From the NCBI GenBank assembly GCA_016841625.1, contig JAENYU010000015.1, positions 4,974 to 68,973 of the forward strand: a stretch of 64,000 nucleotides of DNA. The letters run 5' to 3'. Positions within the stretch are counted from its first letter, which is position 1. Every line of letters starts with the position of its first letter. Source of the DNA: Methanobacteriota archaeon. Lineage in GTDB: Archaea; Halobacteriota; Methanosarcinia; Methanosarcinales; Methanosarcinaceae. The position numbers and the translations under genes were made by a program. A model generated the notes under the pieces. It did not search any database. It had not been told where the DNA came from and worked only from the letters and a program-made list of their open reading frames with translations. Shown in pieces: positions 55,233 to 64,000 of the stretch.

Positions 55233-55627
55233 AGAATTTATAAAAGGTAAGGGATAGACGGTCCCGGCGGAGGTTTCCCTGCTTGCCGCAAGCCCGGAGG
55301 CTGAGGCAGAGGACACTGTCCGGTGAGGAACAGGAGGATCGGAGGTAACAGGAGGATCAGGAATACCGGATAAAACCTGTGGTAACTCTTACGTATTTTA
55401 TCTCAGCACTTCTGATGATGTTCATGAGACTGAACCCCTCGCCATTCTTCCCTGGTGCCCCGAAAGGTTCGTTTTCCGGGTATTTCGCACCGCAGGTTCT
55501 AAACTATGTTCTGTCTTAATATATATTTTTAGAACTATATTCAGGGGGAGGTATTCCGGAGTATCGGAGCCCCTGGGAAAATCGGCTTCAGGAAAGATAA
55601 CTTCAAATGAATCCGCAGTCAAAGTCA
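55233..55627. other. Gene-free stretch before the DUF4139 gene
   Basis: No intact gene is supported. A short open reading (about 55259-55325, reading VPAEVSLLAASPEAEAEDTVR then stop) looks protein-like and could be a gene remnant. AACAGGAGGATC occurs twice near 55329 and 55347. Confidence 0.45.
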
Positions 55628-55629
55628 CA

Positions 55630-55637
55630 TATAAATA
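55630..55637 (+). promoter_or_regulatory. TATA box of DUF4139 gene 1, leaderless layout
   Basis: TATAAATA is centred 27 bases before ATG 55660 and there is no ribosome site before the ATG. The same box at the same distance occurs before the paralogue at 57623. Confidence 0.65.
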
Positions 55638-55659
55638 AGACAGTGCCCTATCTTCTGCC

Positions 55660-57162
55660 ATGAGAATGAAAAGAAGTTATGTCTGGCTTATGCTGGCATT
55701 TCTTGGAGTTGCGGCTGTGGCTGCAGCTTTCTTCGGTCCGGCTTCTACCGGGGAACTTGCTTCGGCAGATGAGATTGAAATTGCTGCAAACGGGATCGAG
55801 TCCCATGCAGGTGTGGTGACGAAAGTAGAACCCGCAGACCCACTGGGGTTCATCTCCGCAGGAGCCGTGGGGACGGATTCGGGGACTGAAGTTACTGTCT
55901 ATAACCGGAACCTTGCCCTTGTAAAGGAGCAAAGGGAACTTGAGCTCAAGGCCGGGGTCACCCAGATCGAGTACACGGACGTAGCCGCTCTCATAGACCC
56001 GACATCGGTCATGTTTGAGGATACGAAGAACAAAGATACCGTGGTGCTGGAGCAGAACTACGAGTACGACCTGGTGAACAGTTACAAGCTCCTGGAGAAA
56101 TTCCTCGATAAGGAAATCACGGCGACCGATAAGGAAGGAAAGAGCTACACAGGGATCCTTCTCAGCCATGACGGCGGGGTTGTGCTCAAGCTCGAGGACG
56201 GAAAGGTTGTTACTCTCTCCGAGGTTTCAAAAGTGGAATTCCCGGACTCTGCAGGACTGCTCACAAAGCCTACCCTGGTCTGGCAGGTCTACTCCCCTGT
56301 GGGGGGTACCCGTGATGTCCTGACCTCCTACCTGACCGAAGGCATGAGCTGGAGGGCGGACTATATCGTAAAGGCCAATGCCGATGATACGAAAGCTGAC
56401 ATCCAGGGCTGGGTCAGTGTCGATAACAATGCCGGGACCACTTTCGAAGACGCAAAACTGAAGCTGGTCGCAGGGGAAGTCCACCGGGTCTTCGTGCCCC
56501 AGCCGAGAATTATGTATGATGAGATGCCCATGGAAGAAGAAATGTACGCAGGGGCGGCAAAAGACAGCTTTGCAGAAGAGTCCCTCTTCGAGTACCACCT
56601 CTACACCCTGGAAAGGCCTGCTACCCTGAAGAATAACCAGGTCAAGCAGCTCTCCCTCCTTTCCGCGGACTCCGTCCCGGTAGAAAAGGAACTAATCTTT
56701 GACGGTTCGAGGAGCGATAAGGTCCAGGTCGTCCTGAACCTGGAAAACTCAAAGGAAAAAGGTCTGGGCATGCCCCTCCCGGCAGGTGTAGTTCGGGTGT
56801 ACAAGGCTGACTCCGAAGGTCAGCTCCAGTTCCTGGGAGAAGACAGCATCGACCACACCCCGAAGGACGAAGAGGTCGAAGTGGCAGTCGGAAACGCTTT
56901 CGACGTAACCGGTACGAGGACCCAGACCGATTATAAGAGGGTCAGCGACGATGTGTGGCGGGAAAGCTACGAGATCAAAATCAAGAACCACAAGTCCGGA
57001 ACCCAGGACGTCACTATTGTGGAACACTTCTACGGGGACTGGGAAGTAATCAAGAACTCCGACAAGTTCGAGAAGACGGATGCTTTTACCGCAGAGTGGA
57101 AAATAAGCGTCCCTGCAGATGGAGAAAAGACCGTTACCTATTCCGTAGAGCGCAGGTTTTAA
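55660..57162 (+). CDS. Secreted DUF4139 protein, copy 1
   Basis: The 500-residue protein starts with a signal peptide or membrane anchor (KRSYVWLMLAFLGVAAVAAA). Mature sequence has VTVYNRNLALVKEQRELELK and PTLVWQVYSP...LTSYLTEGMSWRADYIV, typical of DUF4139, a beta-rich family of unknown function found on cell surfaces. An acidic, Met-rich stretch (YDEMPMEEEMYAGAAKD) lies in the middle. The C terminus VPADGEKTVTYSVERRF is shared with copy 2. It is probably exported and may be N-glycosylated. Confidence 0.85.
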   Translation: MRMKRSYVWLMLAFLGVAAVAAAFFGPASTGELASADEIEIAANGIESHAGVVTKVEPADPLGFISAGAVGTDSGTEVTVYNRNLALVKEQRELELKAGVTQIEYTDVAALIDPTSVMFEDTKNKDTVVLEQNYEYDLVNSYKLLEKFLDKEITATDKEGKSYTGILLSHDGGVVLKLEDGKVVTLSEVSKVEFPDSAGLLTKPTLVWQVYSPVGGTRDVLTSYLTEGMSWRADYIVKANADDTKADIQGWVSVDNNAGTTFEDAKLKLVAGEVHRVFVPQPRIMYDEMPMEEEMYAGAAKDSFAEESLFEYHLYTLERPATLKNNQVKQLSLLSADSVPVEKELIFDGSRSDKVQVVLNLENSKEKGLGMPLPAGVVRVYKADSEGQLQFLGEDSIDHTPKDEEVEVAVGNAFDVTGTRTQTDYKRVSDDVWRESYEIKIKNHKSGTQDVTIVEHFYGDWEVIKNSDKFEKTDAFTAEWKISVPADGEKTVTYSVERRF

Positions 57163-57226
57163 GCCGCGCAGGCTCTGAATGAAGGACCTGCCGTAAAAGC
57201 AGAACCTGAAAATATCCATTAAGAAA

Positions 57227-57264
57227 GAGGACGGGGAAAAAAAATCCCCGCCCCCTCGTTTTTT
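57227..57264 (+). terminator. Hairpin and T-run terminator
   Basis: GAGGACGGGGA pairs with TCCCCGCCCCCTC across an A-rich loop, followed by six Ts at 57259-57264. It lies 65 bases after the stop of DUF4139 copy 1. Confidence 0.7.
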
Positions 57265-57592
57265 ACTTCAGTAAATCAGGCCGCAGGATTTTTGGACGTT
57301 TTCTGCAAAGACATTTTTTTCAATTTTCTACAATCATGTTTTTTTCAATTTTGGTTTCGGGCTTGCCTCGCTCTGGCTCGGTACATGAACGGTCATAGAT
57401 GCCATACAGGTTTCTCCGAATAAGTTCAGTTGCCTGCCATTCAGGTTACTTTGAATAAGTTCGATCGTTTGTAAGGATTGTTACTCCAGATAAGTTCAGC
57501 TGGTTGATCAGGATAAAATCCGGTTTCCAGGACTTTTTTTGAAAAATGAGAATTTTTGAAGCATAAGTCTGCTTAACTGTCGTAAAGTCATG
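57265..57592. repeat. Gene-free spacer with ATAAGTTCAG repeats
   Basis: Three imperfect copies of GAATAAGTTCAGTTGCCTG type lie near 57419, 57454 and 57489. No gene is seen. A T-rich part at 57300-57350 may continue the terminator region. Confidence 0.55.
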
Positions 57593-57600
57593 TATAAATA
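57593..57600 (+). promoter_or_regulatory. TATA box of DUF4139 gene 2, leaderless layout
   Basis: TATAAATA is centred 27 bases before ATG 57623, with no ribosome site, as in copy 1. Confidence 0.65.
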
Positions 57601-57622
57601 AATATAAACCTCATTATATTAT

Positions 57623-59122
57623 ATGGGAGTGAAAAATCGCTTATTATGGCTTATGGCGGCATTTTTCGGAGTTATATTTGTTTTTTCAGCCTGTTTTCCC
57701 CAGGAACTCGGGAACATGGCCAGGGCATATGAGCCCGCGGTTGACGGGGAGGGGGTTGGACCCGGGACGGATGTCGATGCAAAAGTTCAGCCTGCGGATC
57801 CTATCGGGTTTTTGACCTCTGGGATAGGAGGAGGGGCAGGCGGCGTTCTAGAGATTACTATTTACGAGCAGGGCCTTGCCCTTGTAAAAGAGCGGCGGAA
57901 AATCGAGCTCAAGAGCGGGGTCAACCTTGTGGAGTACGGCAATGTTGCAGCCAGGATAGACCCTGCGTCGGTTATGGTCGAGGACCCGGAAAACAGGGAT
58001 ACCGCTGTTATTGAGCAAAATTACGAGTATGACCTTGTGAGCAGCTTTTCCCTGCTTGAGAAATACCTGGACAGGGAAATCACCGTTACTGCAGGGGATG
58101 GCGAGAGCTACAGCGGAAAACTGCTTAGCTATGAAGGAAACGGCGTCGTCCTTGAGGAGAAAGATGGAAACGTCCTGGTGCTACAGGAGGTCCTGAAGGT
58201 CGAGGTTCCGGACGCATCGGGCCTTTCGACAAAGCCGACTCTCGTCTGGCAGCTCTACTCTCCTGTTTCCGGAAGCAGGGAACTTCTTACCTCCTACCTT
58301 ACAGGGGGCATAAGCTGGAATGCGGATTATGCCCTGAAGAGCAATGCGGACGATACCAGGGCTGACATCCGGGGCTGGGTAAGCATTGACAACCGGGCCG
58401 GGATTGACTTTGAGGATGCGGGCCTGAAACTGGTTTCCGGGGAAATCAACCGGGTTTACACCCCTCAACCTGTGTACGAAGCAGTGGAGGACGAAGCAGT
58501 TGCTGAAGAGGCAGCTATGGAGAGTCCCTTTACGCAAGAGGGTTTTTTTGAGTACCACCTCTATACCCTTGAAAAGCCGGCTACCCTTAAAAACAACCAG
58601 GCAAAGCAGATCTCTCTTTTCAGCGCGGATTCCGTACCCATAAAAAAAGAACTCATCTATGACAGCTTTTCCGGGGACAGGGTCCGGGTTTTCCTTACTC
58701 TGCAAAACTCAGAGGAAAACGGGCCTGGGATGCCTCTTCCAGGAGGGGTATTCAGGATATACAAAACCGATTCTGCGGGAGACTTACAGTTCCTCGGAGA
58801 AGACAGGATCGAGCACACCCCTGAGGACGGAGAAATAAGAGCGGCTGTCGGCACTTCTTTCGACGTCACGGCTGCCAGGACCGAGACTGATTATGAACGT
58901 GTCAGCGACAATGTGGAAAGGGTCAGCTATGAAATCGAGCTTACGAACAGCAAATCCGAAGCTCAGGCCGTAACGGTTGTGGAACATCTCTTCGGGCAGT
59001 GGGAAATCCAGGAAAGTTCCGATGAATATGAAAAAATCGATGCCTTCACCGTTGAATTCAGGGTAACGGTCCCTGCAAAGAGCACAAAGACGGTTTCTTA
59101 CAAGGTGGAAAGGCGCTTTTAA
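57623..59122 (+). CDS. Secreted DUF4139 protein, copy 2
   Basis: The 499-residue paralogue of copy 1 has its own signal segment (LLWLMAAFFGVIFVFSACF; the Cys could suggest a lipid-modified end, but this is weak in archaea). Shared blocks include ITIYEQGLALVKERRKIELK, KPTLVWQLYSP and a final VPAKSTKTVSYKVERRF. The middle acidic stretch differs (EAVEDEAVAEEAAMES). The two copies have the same length, promoter layout and ends, so they arose by tandem duplication and are transcribed separately. Confidence 0.85.
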   Translation: MGVKNRLLWLMAAFFGVIFVFSACFPQELGNMARAYEPAVDGEGVGPGTDVDAKVQPADPIGFLTSGIGGGAGGVLEITIYEQGLALVKERRKIELKSGVNLVEYGNVAARIDPASVMVEDPENRDTAVIEQNYEYDLVSSFSLLEKYLDREITVTAGDGESYSGKLLSYEGNGVVLEEKDGNVLVLQEVLKVEVPDASGLSTKPTLVWQLYSPVSGSRELLTSYLTGGISWNADYALKSNADDTRADIRGWVSIDNRAGIDFEDAGLKLVSGEINRVYTPQPVYEAVEDEAVAEEAAMESPFTQEGFFEYHLYTLEKPATLKNNQAKQISLFSADSVPIKKELIYDSFSGDRVRVFLTLQNSEENGPGMPLPGGVFRIYKTDSAGDLQFLGEDRIEHTPEDGEIRAAVGTSFDVTAARTETDYERVSDNVERVSYEIELTNSKSEAQAVTVVEHLFGQWEIQESSDEYEKIDAFTVEFRVTVPAKSTKTVSYKVERRF

Positions 59123-59354
59123 GGTTTTTTTAACCGCCTAAAATAAACGATTAATGTTTCAAAACGAGTGAGTGGGACGTAGGAATGAGGAGAACTTAGG
59201 AGTGATTGAAAAAATCGAGTAATTGAAAAATGGTGTTAAGGTATCCGGCGTGCTGGAATTACCCATATGCAGGCGCCGGCAACTATTTAAAAATTAGGAT
59301 AAAGATCAATTTAAGGTTTCTAAACTAATGGGAGGGGAAAAGGAGTTTGTAAGT

Positions 59355-59382
59355 CCAGTTACAGAAGAGTTCTGTAACCTGG
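59355..59382 (-). terminator. Hairpin after rps10
   Basis: CCAGTTACAGAA and TTCTGTAACCTGG form a 12-bp stem with one bulge and a 3-base loop, 12 bases after the rps10 stop. It may end or protect the ribosomal-factor transcript. No strong T run follows on the minus strand, so termination is tentative. Confidence 0.5.
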
Positions 59383-59393
59383 ATCTTTTCACA

Positions 59394-61008
<1,615 letters not shown>

Positions 61009-61191
61009 ATTAAATTCTCCTGTAATGGATGAGTTTCATTGCTATATCATGTAATTACTATATTAACGTCACTCTTGATTAGAGCTGGATCTTTGTGAAT
61101 TTCCAGTTGCCTGGAATGTTTTTCCCCCGTTATAGACATACTTCGGTTTAAAGTTTTCTCCTCAAGGGGGAAAAGCGGAAAAAATTCCGCT

Positions 61192-63384
61192 TCAGATCCC
61201 AACGAAGTCAGAGGGTTTTGGAAGTTCCTTCTTCAGGCCTTTCCTTTCCCTGATCTGGGCCACGATTTCGACCATGATGCTGGTCGGTACGATCTCAAAG
61301 CCTCCGAATTCCGTGCTCCACATAGCACGCCCTTCGGTTGCGGACCTGATTTCCCCGGCGAACCCGAATAACTCGGCCACAGGCACCCTGGACTCAATGA
61401 GAGCCAGGTCACCTTCGGTGGTCATGTTCAGGATCAAGCCGCGGCGGCCCTGTAGTTCCTTGGTAGCTCCGCCCATGTTAAGCTGGGGCACCTGGATAAA
61501 GACTTTCTGATAGGGCTCGAGCAGACTGTCTTCTGCCATGAGCAAACTTGCCTGGATGGCCTGTCTGGAAGCCGGGATGATCTGGGCAGGACCCCTGTGG
61601 ATTGCGTCTTCGTGGAGTTTTGCGTCCACAAGCACACATTTCACGTTTGCCACGGGTTCTCTGGAAAGCGGGCCTGCCTTCATGACTTCTTCAAACCCGT
61701 CGAGCACCAGTTCCATGGTTTCATTCAGGTACTGGATACCCTTGGTCATATCGATGAAGATGTTTGAACCGTAGATTCCGGCAATTTTCTTTGCCTGGTC
61801 CTTGTCCATGCCGACAGCCATGAGCTTCTCCCTGCGTTCGAGTTCGGGCATGCGCATGGAAATATCGCCGGACTTGACGAGCTCGACAGTGGCATCGTCA
61901 AGGGGTTCCACATAGATATAGAACCTGTTGTGCCTGTTCGGGGACTTTCCTTCCACGGGATCGGTTTTCTTCTTGATGGTTTCCCTGTAAACCACAATGG
62001 GCTGACTGGTGGTGATTTCCACGTTCTTGTCCCTTTCGATCCTGTGGCCGATGACTTCGAGGTGGAGTTCTCCCATCCCTGCCATCAGGTGTTCCCCGGT
62101 TTCCTCGTCAAGGGTGATCTGGAGGGTCGGGTCTTCCTTTGCGACCTGCCTGAGGACTTCCACAAGCTTGGGAAGGTCCTTTGTGTGCTTGGCTTCCACG
62201 GCCACGGTCACCACAGGCTCGCTTACGTGCCTGATGCTCTCGAAGGGGATCATGCCGTCAAGGGTGGTTACGGTGGAACCGACGAACGCCTCTTTCAGGC
62301 CCGTGACTGCGGCAATGTTCCCTGCGGGGATCCTTTCCACTTCGAGCCTCTCAGGACCCATGAAAATACCTACCTGCTGGACCCTGCTTTTCTTGGCAGT
62401 GCCTGAGGTGTAGACTTCCAGCCCACGGTAGAAGGACCCGCTAAAGAGCCTTCCGGTTGCTACTTCTCCTGCATGGGGGTCCATGGAAATGTCCGTAACC
62501 ATGAAGGCAAGGTCTCCGTCCGCATCCGCCTCTGCCATGGACTTCCCGATTACGGAACTTCCATCTCCATGCCAGATGACATTTACCCTGTCGTTCTGGG
62601 CTTCAATCGGGTTTGGAAGGTAGCGAATGACCATGTCAAGGACAGATTCGTGCAGGGGGCACTTCTCTGCCAGGACTTTCATGTCCTCAGCCTTGCAGTA
62701 GTCATAGACGTCTTTAAAGGATATCCCTGTCTTCTGCATCATGGGCACGCTGATGGCCCAGTTGTAAAGAGCTGATCCAAAGGCTACGGTCCCGTTTGCT
62801 GCGTCGACCCTCCAGCCTGCCTTGAACTTCTCCTCGTTCATGTTCTTGATCAGCTTGTTAACGTGATCGATGAGCTTTCCGAGGCGGACCTGCATTTCCT
62901 GGGCGTCCACCTGCAGCTCGTTGATGAGCCTGTCAACCTTGTTGATGAAGAGTACGGGTTTCACGTGTTCCCTGAGGGCCTGCCTCAACACGGTTTCGGT
63001 CTGGGGCATGGTGCCTTCTACGGCATCCACGACCACTACGGCTCCGTCCACGGCCCTCATGGCACGGGTAACGTCCCCACCGAAGTCGACGTGCCCGGGG
63101 GTGTCGATCAGGTTGATCAGGTAGTCTTCATCGTTGTAAGTGTGAACCATTGATACGTTGGATGAATCAATGGTGATTCCGCGCTGCTGTTCTTCCTCGT
63201 CGGAATCCATGAATAACTGTCTGCCGGCAAGCTCCTTGGAAATCATGCCTGCACCTGCCAGCAGGTTGTCACTTAATGTTGTTTTACCGTGGTCGATGTG
63301 AGCAACGATTCCGATGTTTCTGATCTTTTTGGGATCAGTCATAAGCGTTGTCACACGCTCGACCATTTTCTTCCTTCGTCCCAT
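61192..63384 (-). CDS. fusA: Translation elongation factor EF-2
   Basis: EF-2 moves tRNAs and mRNA after peptide transfer. The 730-residue protein has [35 protein letters not shown] and INKVDR, and near the C terminus the His-containing loop [17 protein letters not shown], where diphthamide would be formed. ATG 63384 ([11 protein letters not shown]) is the family start; the longer open frame upstream is not coding. Confidence 0.98.
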   Translation of the reverse strand: MGRRKKMVERVTTLMTDPKKIRNIGIVAHIDHGKTTLSDNLLAGAGMISKELAGRQLFMDSDEEEQQRGITIDSSNVSMVHTYNDEDYLINLIDTPGHVDFGGDVTRAMRAVDGAVVVVDAVEGTMPQTETVLRQALREHVKPVLFINKVDRLINELQVDAQEMQVRLGKLIDHVNKLIKNMNEEKFKAGWRVDAANGTVAFGSALYNWAISVPMMQKTGISFKDVYDYCKAEDMKVLAEKCPLHESVLDMVIRYLPNPIEAQNDRVNVIWHGDGSSVIGKSMAEADADGDLAFMVTDISMDPHAGEVATGRLFSGSFYRGLEVYTSGTAKKSRVQQVGIFMGPERLEVERIPAGNIAAVTGLKEAFVGSTVTTLDGMIPFESIRHVSEPVVTVAVEAKHTKDLPKLVEVLRQVAKEDPTLQITLDEETGEHLMAGMGELHLEVIGHRIERDKNVEITTSQPIVVYRETIKKKTDPVEGKSPNRHNRFYIYVEPLDDATVELVKSGDISMRMPELERREKLMAVGMDKDQAKKIAGIYGSNIFIDMTKGIQYLNETMELVLDGFEEVMKAGPLSREPVANVKCVLVDAKLHEDAIHRGPAQIIPASRQAIQASLLMAEDSLLEPYQKVFIQVPQLNMGGATKELQGRRGLILNMTTEGDLALIESRVPVAELFGFAGEIRSATEGRAMWSTEFGGFEIVPTSIMVEIVAQIRERKGLKKELPKPSDFVGI

Positions 63385-63464
63385 GCTGATACCTTTTGTA
63401 AACAGATATTTGGATTTAGCTTCAATTGATAAATTTGAAAATCGGGGCAACCCCGATAAAATGA

Positions 63465-64000
63465 TTAGCGGGCTGCCTTTGAAACTCTTTCTTTTGCGTC
63501 CTTCCTGTTGATGGAGAAACACTTTGCATCGCGGTTTGCGGCTCCTATGAGTTCGGATGCCAGGCATTCTGCGGCCGAGCGCTTGGACTTGAAAGCTGCT
63601 TTGTTTGTACCCATGCTGATGTAGCGGAGAGCTGAATCAACACGCCTCTGGGGGGCAGTGTCCACTGCTTTTGGTACGGAGATCCCGCCGTACTTGAGCC
63701 TGACTACTTCTTCCCTGGGGCCTGCGTTGCCAATGGCATCCACAAGGACCTGGATCGGGTTCTGCTGGGTCTTCTTGTTAATGATATCAAAGGCTTCTTC
63801 CACGATCTTGAGAGTCAGCTGCTTTTTCCCACTGTTGTGCTCCGACCTCATGATATTGTTGACAAGGCGTTCCACAATGGAAATATCGGACTTGTTAAAC
63901 TGCTGCTTTGCATGCCTCCCACTGCTGTGGGGAATAATGGTAGGTGTAAGGCTGACGTAGCGCTTGATCCCTGGATCCCTGATCTCCACTTCGGAAGAGT
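63465..64000 (-). CDS. rps7: Ribosomal protein S7 (uS7), 5' end outside the window
   Basis: The visible part reads [19 protein letters not shown] to the normal C terminus [31 protein letters not shown] and [14 protein letters not shown] are uS7 marks. The frame stays open to the window end with no convincing start, and family members begin about 13 residues earlier than GTG 63989, so the gene is cut by the window edge. It precedes fusA by 80 bp. Confidence 0.95.
   Translation of the reverse strand, partial: SSEVEIRDPGIKRYVSLTPTIIPHSSGRHAKQQFNKSDISIVERLVNNIMRSEHNSGKKQLTLKIVEEAFDIINKKTQQNPIQVLVDAIGNAGPREEVVRLKYGGISVPKAVDTAPQRRVDSALRYISMGTNKAAFKSKRSAAECLASELIGAANRDAKCFSINRKDAKERVSKAAR

Overview
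The window is a chromosomal segment of a methanogenic archaeon of the Methanosarcinaceae, most likely Methanosarcina. This rests on the coenzyme F430 genes cfbD-cfbC-cfbB, the duplicated-domain tRNA splicing endonuclease, the archaeal S7/EF-2/EF-1alpha/S10 cluster, AglB, frequent GTG and TTG starts with GGAGG- or GGTGA-type ribosome sites, and several TATA boxes placed for leaderless transcripts. No tRNA, rRNA or CRISPR array was found. Species level is inference.

Layout. 1-3.8 kb: F430 synthesis. 4-9.4 kb: endA, a DUF2209 gene, hflX, a 1.1 kb gene-poor stretch with two matching promoter/stem-loop modules that look like twin small RNAs, a PHP phosphoesterase and an SRPBCC protein. 9.6-20.3 kb: mre11-rad50, a TPD-motif predicted nuclease (family of human CDIN1), a Cys-rich protein, prs, moaC and the NAD(P)HX repair enzyme. 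21-22.6 kb: an RCK-DHH phosphoesterase. 22.8-48.3 kb: a large surface-glycan locus with aglB, two gmd copies, an ABC-2 polysaccharide exporter (Wzm/Wzt type), a repeat-containing methyltransferase, several GT4 and GT2 glycosyltransferases, membrane proteins and an acyltransferase. Its middle (about 31.5-45.8 kb) is visibly more AT-rich than its flanks and carries inverted-repeat elements, which suggests acquired DNA. 48.7-55.1 kb: a WrbA flavoprotein, a zinc-ribbon protein, a GH15 glucoamylase, a GNAT, an M20 hydrolase and a nucleotidyltransferase-like gene. 55.6-59.1 kb: two paralogous secreted DUF4139 proteins. 59.4-64 kb: rps10, tuf, fusA and rps7 (cut by the window end), all on the minus strand.

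How the genes work together. CfbB amidates Ni-sirohydrochlorin, and CfbC passes electrons to CfbD, which closes the ring system on the way to F430, the cofactor of methyl-coenzyme M reductase. Mre11 and Rad50 overlap by 4 bp and form one end-processing complex; a predicted nuclease lies beside them. In the glycan locus GDP-mannose dehydratases, glycosyltransferases, an exporter whose ATPase has a Wzt-type C-terminal domain, and a methyltransferase with eight 11-residue repeats resemble bacterial O-antigen systems in which a coiled-coil chain terminator sets glycan length. Three enzymes there share one accessory domain placed in three different positions.

Other points: two genes (hflX and the SRPBCC gene) have good ribosome sites in front of ATA and ATC where a start codon is expected; short tandem repeats are very frequent inside and between genes; and three to four small inverted-repeat elements are present, one of 92 bp in two copies and flanked at one site by a perfect 8-bp duplication.
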